A DNA stretch of 28,867 nucleotides from JBDSSS01 sp039928615 (GTDB taxonomy: Bacteria; Actinomycetota; Actinomycetes; Actinomycetales; Dermatophilaceae): contig JBDSSS010000026.1 of NCBI GenBank assembly GCA_039928615.1, positions 1 to 28,867 on the forward strand, in the 5' to 3' direction. Shown here in pieces: positions 25,078 through 28,867 of this stretch. The notes under the pieces are model-generated. The model made no database searches, was not told the DNA's origin, and worked only from the letters and a program-made list of their open reading frames with translations. Made by a program: the position numbers and the translations under genes. Within the stretch, counting starts at the first letter, position 1. Each line of letters starts with the position of its first letter.

Positions 25078-25911
25078 GTGGCCCGCATCGCACTGACCGG
25101 CGCCTCCGGCCGGATCGGGTCGGCCCTGCGCCCACGGCTCCGGGCGGCTGGGCACGACCTCGTGCTCTGCGACGTCGCGCCGCTGCCCGCCGAGGTGCCG
25201 GCCGCGCCCGGCGAGCGGGTGGTCGTGGCGGACGTCTCGGACGTCGACGCGCACGTCGCGGCCTTCGCCGGCGCCGACCTCGTCGTCCACCTCGGCGGCT
25301 ACCCGGACGAGCGGTCGTGGCCCGAGGTCCTCGCCGTCAACATCGACGGCACGCAGTCGGTCTGTGAGGCGGCCCGTCTCGCCGGCGTGGGGCGGCTGCT
25401 GCTCGCGAGCTCGGTGCACGCGGCGGGCTACGTGGGGGTGGACGATGCCGGCGCCGGTATGCCGCTGCCGGACCCCGACACGTTCTACGGCGTGAGCAAG
25501 GCGGCCGTCGAGGCGCTCGGGGCCCTCTACGCCGGCCGCTTCGGGATGACGGTCGTCAGTGCCCGGATCATGACCTTCGCCGAGGCGCCCTCCGGCCCCC
25601 GGTCGCTCCAGTCCTGGTGCTCGCCGGACGACATGACGCGTCTCGTCCTTGCCGTGCTGACGACGGGGGCGACCGGTCACCACGTCGTCTGGGGCGTCTC
25701 GTCCAACACCCGGCGTCGGGTCGACCTCGAGCCGGGCCGGGCCATCGGCTTCGAGCCGCTCGACGACGCCGAGGAGTTTGCCGAGGCGGTGGCCGGCCTC
25801 GAGGGCGGGGTCGCGCCGGACCGGCTCGGCGGACCGTTCGCCCTACCGGGCTACGTGCTCGGGGAGCCTCACGGGCGGCCGCCGTCCTCCGGCTCCCCGT
25901 CGTCGGCGTAG
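25078..25911 (+). CDS. NAD-dependent epimerase/dehydratase family protein, uronate-dehydrogenase-like
   Basis: A 277-residue extended SDR enzyme. It has the Rossmann motif TGASGRIG (7-14), Asp-containing ADVSD, HLGGYPDE, catalytic Ser in LASSVHAAGY, and Tyr137-x-x-x-Lys141 in YGVSK. The C-terminal pattern SWCSPDDMTRLV, VVWGVSSNTRR, and GFEPLDDAEEF recalls uronate dehydrogenases, which oxidise hexuronic acids to aldaric acid lactones; the match is from memory, so the substrate is tentative. The GTG start at 25078 has only a weak ribosome site and lies 10 bp after the ParA-like gene, so the two may be coupled. Its 3' end overlaps the convergent MarR gene by 43 bp. Confidence 0.82.
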   Translation: MARIALTGASGRIGSALRPRLRAAGHDLVLCDVAPLPAEVPAAPGERVVVADVSDVDAHVAAFAGADLVVHLGGYPDERSWPEVLAVNIDGTQSVCEAARLAGVGRLLLASSVHAAGYVGVDDAGAGMPLPDPDTFYGVSKAAVEALGALYAGRFGMTVVSARIMTFAEAPSGPRSLQSWCSPDDMTRLVLAVLTTGATGHHVVWGVSSNTRRRVDLEPGRAIGFEPLDDAEEFAEAVAGLEGGVAPDRLGGPFALPGYVLGEPHGRPPSSGSPSSA

Positions 25912-26372
25912 CGCCGGTAGGCGTCGGTGGCCGCTGCCAGGTAGCGCCGGATGGCGTCGCGCTCGTCGGCGGTGAAGCCCGTCGTGATCGCGTCGAGGCC
26001 GTCGAGCAGCTCGCGCAGGTGACGGCGGACCTCGTCGCCCGCGGTCTCGGTCGCGACGAGCCGCACCCGGCGCCGGTCGGCGGTGTCGCGCTCGCGGAGC
26101 AGGTGTCCGGCGCTCTCGAGCCGGTCGACGACGTCGGTCATCGCGCCCGGGGTGATGCCGAGGCGTGAGCTCAGCTCGCGCGGACCGAGCGGCTCAGCGG
26201 CATACGCGACATGGCTCATCGTCGCGAAGTCGGTGGGGTTCATCGCGAGCCGGCGGGCGAGGGCCTGCGAGGCATCGGCGCTCGCCGTGCCGAGGTCGCG
26301 CAGCGCCTGGGTCTCGGCGGCGTGCGGCGCCCGGGTGGGACTCGTCGACTCGGCCGCGGACTCGGTTGCCAT
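25869..26372 (-). CDS. MarR-family transcriptional regulator
   Basis: A 167-residue regulator with the MarR winged helix: a TDFATMSHVAYA opening helix, the recognition region PRELSSRLGITPGAMTDVVDRL (residues given in part), and the wing RERDTADRRRVRLVAT with the D-R-R motif. It is divergent from the MFS exporter gene, which is the usual layout of a drug-responsive MarR repressor and its efflux target. A probable operator lies in the shared 67-bp gap. The last 43 bp overlap the epimerase gene on the other strand. A GTATGCCG octamer lies within it (26198-26205, minus). Confidence 0.88.
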   Translation of the reverse strand: MATESAAESTSPTRAPHAAETQALRDLGTASADASQALARRLAMNPTDFATMSHVAYAAEPLGPRELSSRLGITPGAMTDVVDRLESAGHLLRERDTADRRRVRLVATETAGDEVRRHLRELLDGLDAITTGFTADERDAIRRYLAAATDAYRRYADDGEPEDGGRP

Positions 26373-26384
26373 GACGGCATGGTA

Positions 26385-26406
26385 CTGCTTTCATATCGTA
26401 AGGCAG
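26385..26406. promoter_or_regulatory. Possible MarR operator between marR and the MFS gene
   Basis: CTGCTTT (26385-26391) and AAGGCAG (26400-26406) form a 7-bp inverted repeat with one mismatch and an 8-bp AT-rich spacer (CATATCGT). It is the AT-rich patch of the divergent gap, where promoters of both genes must lie. No well-spaced -35/-10 pair stands out. Confidence 0.4.
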
Positions 26407-26439
26407 TCGAAACACCTCGCAGCACCGAAGGAGCCCTCC

Positions 26440-28122
26440 ATGGCCCAGAGCCCGGCCACCCCGGCCACCCCGACCGACACGACCGACCCCGGGGCGAGGC
26501 GGCGCTGGTTCGGCCTCGTCGCGATCAGCGTCGCGGTCGCGTTGATCATCGTCGACTCGACGATCGTCAACGTCGCCGTGCCCTACATCGTCGACGACCT
26601 CGGGCTCACCTCGTCGCAGGTCCAGTGGGTGCAGGAGTCCTACACCCTCGTCTTCGCCGCGACCCTGCTCATCTGGGGCACGGTCGCCGACCGGATCGGT
26701 CGGCGGCGGATGCTGCTCATCGGCGTCGGGGTGTTCGTCGTCGCCTCGGTGCTCGCAGCCGTCGTCGACTCCGGGTCGGCGCTCATCGGCGCCCGGATCA
26801 TCCAGGGCTTCGGTGGCGCGATGATCCTGCCGACGACGCTGTCGCTCATCAACGCAGGCTTCACCGGGCGGGACCGCGGCATCGCCTTCGCCGTCTGGGG
26901 CTCGACGATCGGTGGCATGGTCGCGGTCGGGCCGCTCCTCGGCGGGTGGCTGACGACCGCCTTCTCGTGGCGCTGGGCCTTCGGGATCAACCTGCCGCTC
27001 GGCATCCTCATCGCCGTCGGCGTGCTGCTCTTCGTCGACGAGTCCCGCTCGGGGTCGCGAGCGCGGATCGACGTCGTCGGGGCGCTGCTGTCGGCGGTCA
27101 CCTTCGCGTCGCTCGCCTTCGGGCTCATCGAGGGGCGCACCTACGGTTGGTGGCTCAGCGCGGACGGGCTGACCGTCCTCGGCCAGCGGTGGACGCCGGC
27201 GCTGTCGCCCGTGCCGATCGCCTTCACCGTGATGCTCGTGGCCGGTGCGGTCTTCGTCTGGCGGACGCTCCGGCGCACGCGGCAGGGCCGGCCGACGCTC
27301 TTCCGCTTCGACCTGTTCGGGATCCCGTCGTTCCGCAACGGCAACTTCGCCGCCCTCATCGTCAGCCTCGGCGAGTTCGGGATCATCCTGTCGCTGCCGC
27401 TGTGGCTGCAGAACGTGCTGCGCTACACCGCCTTCGAGACCGGCCTGATCCTGCTCGCGCTCGCGATCGGCTCCTTCGCCGCGAGCGGGCTGTCGGCCGC
27501 GCTCAGCTCACGACTCGCGCCGTCGTCGATCGTGCGGACCGGGATCATCGCCGAGATCGTCGGGGTGGCGCTGCTCGGGCTCGTGATCAGCCCGACGACC
27601 ACCTGGTTCGCGATCGCCCCGGCCCTGTTCGTCTACGGCTTCGGCGTCGGGCTCGCGACGGCGCAGCTGACCGGGGTCGTGCTCGTCGACGTGCCGGTCC
27701 AGCGCAGCGGCGAGGGGTCCGGCATCCAGAGCACATCTCGCCAGATCGGTTCGGCGCTCGGCATCGCGATCCTCGGGACGGTGCTGTTCACCTCCGTCGG
27801 GTCCCAGCTCGACAACGGGCTCACGGAGAAGGGCGTCCCCGCGGCCGTGCGCACCCAGCTCGTCGACGCGGTCGTCGGCAGCGCGGGCGGCGCCATCCCC
27901 GGCCTCGCCGACAACCCGCAGACCGCGGCGATCGCCCCTGTCGCCGAGCAGGCCTTCTCTGACGCGACCCGCTGGGCTGCCTTCACCGCGGCCGGGTTCC
28001 TCGTCCTCGGCCTGGGTGCGTCGCTCTCCCTCGGCAGTGGCAACGCGAGCGGGGCCGGCGCCCGGCGTGAGGACGGGGTCGACGCCCCCACGGCGGTCGG
28101 TCCGCAGCCCGGGGCGGTGTGA
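26440..28122 (+). CDS. DHA2-family (14-span) MFS multidrug exporter
   Basis: A 560-residue membrane protein with the 14-segment layout of the EmrB/QacA drug:proton antiporters. Segment 1 contains the conserved VDSTIVNVAVP motif with Asp39. Motif A (GTVADRIGRRRMLL) lies after segment 2, and the antiporter motif C (GPLLGGWL) in segment 5. The N- and C-termini are polar and flexible. It would pump hydrophobic compounds out in exchange for protons; the substrate is not known. ATG 26440 has GAAGGAG about 7 bp upstream. Control by the divergent MarR gene is likely. Confidence 0.92.
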   Translation: MAQSPATPATPTDTTDPGARRRWFGLVAISVAVALIIVDSTIVNVAVPYIVDDLGLTSSQVQWVQESYTLVFAATLLIWGTVADRIGRRRMLLIGVGVFVVASVLAAVVDSGSALIGARIIQGFGGAMILPTTLSLINAGFTGRDRGIAFAVWGSTIGGMVAVGPLLGGWLTTAFSWRWAFGINLPLGILIAVGVLLFVDESRSGSRARIDVVGALLSAVTFASLAFGLIEGRTYGWWLSADGLTVLGQRWTPALSPVPIAFTVMLVAGAVFVWRTLRRTRQGRPTLFRFDLFGIPSFRNGNFAALIVSLGEFGIILSLPLWLQNVLRYTAFETGLILLALAIGSFAASGLSAALSSRLAPSSIVRTGIIAEIVGVALLGLVISPTTTWFAIAPALFVYGFGVGLATAQLTGVVLVDVPVQRSGEGSGIQSTSRQIGSALGIAILGTVLFTSVGSQLDNGLTEKGVPAAVRTQLVDAVVGSAGGAIPGLADNPQTAAIAPVAEQAFSDATRWAAFTAAGFLVLGLGASLSLGSGNASGAGARREDGVDAPTAVGPQPGAV

Positions 28123-28128
28123 GCGGGG

Positions 28129-28151
28129 CCGGCCATCGTCGAGGCGGCCGG
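28129..28151 (+). terminator. Possible weak terminator after the MFS gene
   Basis: CCGGCC (28129-28134) can pair with GGCCGG (28146-28151) around an 11-nt loop, 6 bp after the MFS stop. The stem is short and such GC words are common here. Confidence 0.3.
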
Positions 28152-28196
28152 TTTGGCGATCCGTGCGGTCATGCGCCACACTTTCTCCTTGTCACT

Positions 28197-28282
28197 GCGC
28201 GAGTGGCGGAATGGCAGACGCGCTGGCTTCAGGTGCCAGTGTCCGAGAGGGCGTGGGGGTTCAAATCCCCCCTCGCGCACCA
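28197..28282 (+). tRNA. tRNA-Leu (anticodon CAG), CCA encoded
   Basis: A class II tRNA of 86 nt. The acceptor stem pairs GCGCGAG (28197-28203) with CTCGCGC (28272-28278), followed by discriminator A and an encoded CCA (28280-28282). The anticodon stem is CTGGC/GCCAG with the loop TTCAGGT (28228-28234), giving anticodon CAG at 28230-28232, which reads CTG codons. The T arm contains GGGGGTTCAAATCCCCC and a long variable arm lies before it, as expected for leucine tRNAs. CTG is a major Leu codon here. From memory a tRNA-Leu gene also lies close to fhaA in M. tuberculosis. Confidence 0.95.
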
Positions 28283-28313
28283 TGGGCGAGTCTTTGGGAT
28301 TCGCCGGTGAGAT

Positions 28314-28356
28314 CACGAAACACCCCGATCAGAGGGTCTCTGGTCGGGGTTTCGTG
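28314..28356 (+). terminator. Terminator hairpin of the tRNA-Leu gene
   Basis: CACGAAACACCCCGATCAG at 28314-28332 pairs with CTGGTCGGGGTTTCGTG at 28340-28356 as a 17-bp stem with one or two bulged bases and a short loop. It lies 31 bp after the tRNA. A T-run is partly supplied by the arm itself. Confidence 0.7.
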
Positions 28357-28437
28357 CCGTTGCACCTCGGTCAGGTTCGAGGCGGCGGTGACCGGTGCGC
28401 AGGCTCGCCCATGATCGAGGCCGCCACGGGCTCAATG

Positions 28438-28495
28438 GCCACGTGGGCGCCGCTACGAAGCACCTCACCAACGGTTTCCCGCGGCGCCACGTGGC
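28438..28495. repeat. Inverted repeat, 15 bp with one bulge
   Basis: GCCACGTGGGCGCCGC (28438-28453) is the reverse complement of GCGGCGCCACGTGGC (28481-28495) apart from one extra G. The 27-bp interior is less GC-rich. Each arm itself holds the palindrome CCACGTGG. It could be a terminator of the minus-strand LysR gene or a protein-binding site. Confidence 0.5.
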
Positions 28496-28596
28496 ACGCT
28501 CGCCCCTTGTGCGCGCCACCGCCGGGTGGGCACGATGTGAGACCCGCCGGTAAAGTGTCGGCTCCCCCCGCGAGATTGCAACCCTTGGCCACCGCG

Positions 28597-28867
28597 CTAG
28601 CGGGCCACCCGAGCGACAGCCATGCTGGGCCGGCCGCCCGTCGCTGGGATGCCGGTCCGCGAGAGTCCAACCTTCTCAGCAGCGCGCAGAACGCTGTCGC
28701 GAAAGACGGTTACGGCCGGCCGAGCCCTCGAGGGTTCGTCGTAGCCCACGAGGATCTGGCGACGCACGGGTACGCGCAGCCGGTGTGTGCTGACGCCCTG
28801 CGAGGGCAGGAAGGAACGGCCGAGGTCAGACATCAGCGTGAGGCCGAGGCCGGCCGCGACCATGGCC
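28597..28867 (-). CDS. LysR-family regulator, C-terminal part (truncated by window edge)
   Basis: The minus-strand frame is open at the right edge and ends in TAG at 28599-28597, giving the last 89 residues or so of a longer protein. The segment AMVAAGLGLTLMSDLGRSFL is typical of the C-terminal half of the LysR effector-binding domain, where V-A-A-G-x-G precedes a loop, and the following strand (LRVPVRRQILVGYDE) and last helix (VTVFRDSVLRAAEKVGL) fit. The DNA-binding part would lie off the window to the right. The final 20 residues are Ala/Arg-rich and unlike the family. Target genes are unknown. Confidence 0.7.
   Translation of the reverse strand, partial: AMVAAGLGLTLMSDLGRSFLPSQGVSTHRLRVPVRRQILVGYDEPSRARPAVTVFRDSVLRAAEKVGLSRTGIPATGGRPSMAVARVAR

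Larger units (their letters stand above)
28283..28596. other. 314-bp non-coding region after the tRNA
   Basis: No gene is supported here. It holds the tRNA terminator (28314-28356), a long inverted repeat (28438-28495) and a small hairpin ACCGCCGGGT/ACCCGCCGGT (28518-28551, one mismatch) 46 bp past the LysR stop, which might end LysR transcription. Confidence 0.5.

Noticed and set aside
28281..28413. CATGGGCGAG (28281-28290) and its inverse at 28404-28413 as an attachment-site pair
   Set aside because: The copies are inverted, not direct, do not overlap the tRNA body, and no integrase is present.
28016..28414. Open frames on both strands across the tRNA-Leu gene
   Set aside because: They run through a clear tRNA; the antisense frame is the common artefact seen over tRNA-Leu genes.

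Overview
The window is a high-G+C actinobacterial chromosome segment. Nearly every codon ends in G or C, many starts are GTG, and neighbouring genes often overlap by 4 bp (GTGA/ATGA). The core is the origin-proximal cell-wall and division locus known from Mycobacterium tuberculosis: ppiA, crgA, DUF881, trpG, then the reverse-strand run pknB-pknA-pbpA-rodA-pstP-fhaB-fhaA, with a tRNA-Leu beyond it. Gene content and the rhomboid gene beside crgA suggest an organism of the Micrococcales, perhaps Intrasporangiaceae; that placement is an inference. No transposase, integrase, CRISPR array or rRNA is visible.

Left arm (1-11.1 kb), accessory genes: the 3' end of a PF04185-type phosphoesterase; a copper-binding cupredoxin lipoprotein; a large right-handed beta-helix protein; a MarR regulator divergent from a three-gene operon (SDR oxidoreductase, small membrane protein, GH15 glucoamylase/trehalase-like hydrolase), with a clear inverted repeat in the shared promoter region; then, on the reverse strand, a three-span membrane protein, a tandem GNAT acetyltransferase and an Ala-rich amphipathic repeat protein. 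A probable DUF421 remnant lies just before the conserved core.

Core (11.1-23.6 kb): cyclophilin; rhomboid protease with an N-terminal zinc-binding module; crgA; DUF881 protein; glutamine amidotransferase TrpG/PabA; and a compact reverse-strand operon. FhaA and FhaB read phospho-threonine, PstP removes it, RodA and PbpA build peptidoglycan, and PknA and PknB phosphorylate the machinery. PknB senses wall fragments through three PASTA domains. A cluster of TTGTCCACA-type DnaA boxes lies between the convergent rhomboid and crgA genes, where a promoter role is unlikely.

Right arm (23.7-28.9 kb): between fhaA and a tRNA-Leu(CAG) sit an orphan ParA/MinD-like ATPase, a uronate-dehydrogenase-like enzyme, and a divergent MarR/DHA2 MFS exporter pair. 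After the tRNA comes the 3' end of a LysR regulator running off the window.

The clearest signal that no gene explains is the octamer GTATGCCG: 19 copies on both strands, in several reading frames and in non-coding DNA, where about one is expected for this base composition.
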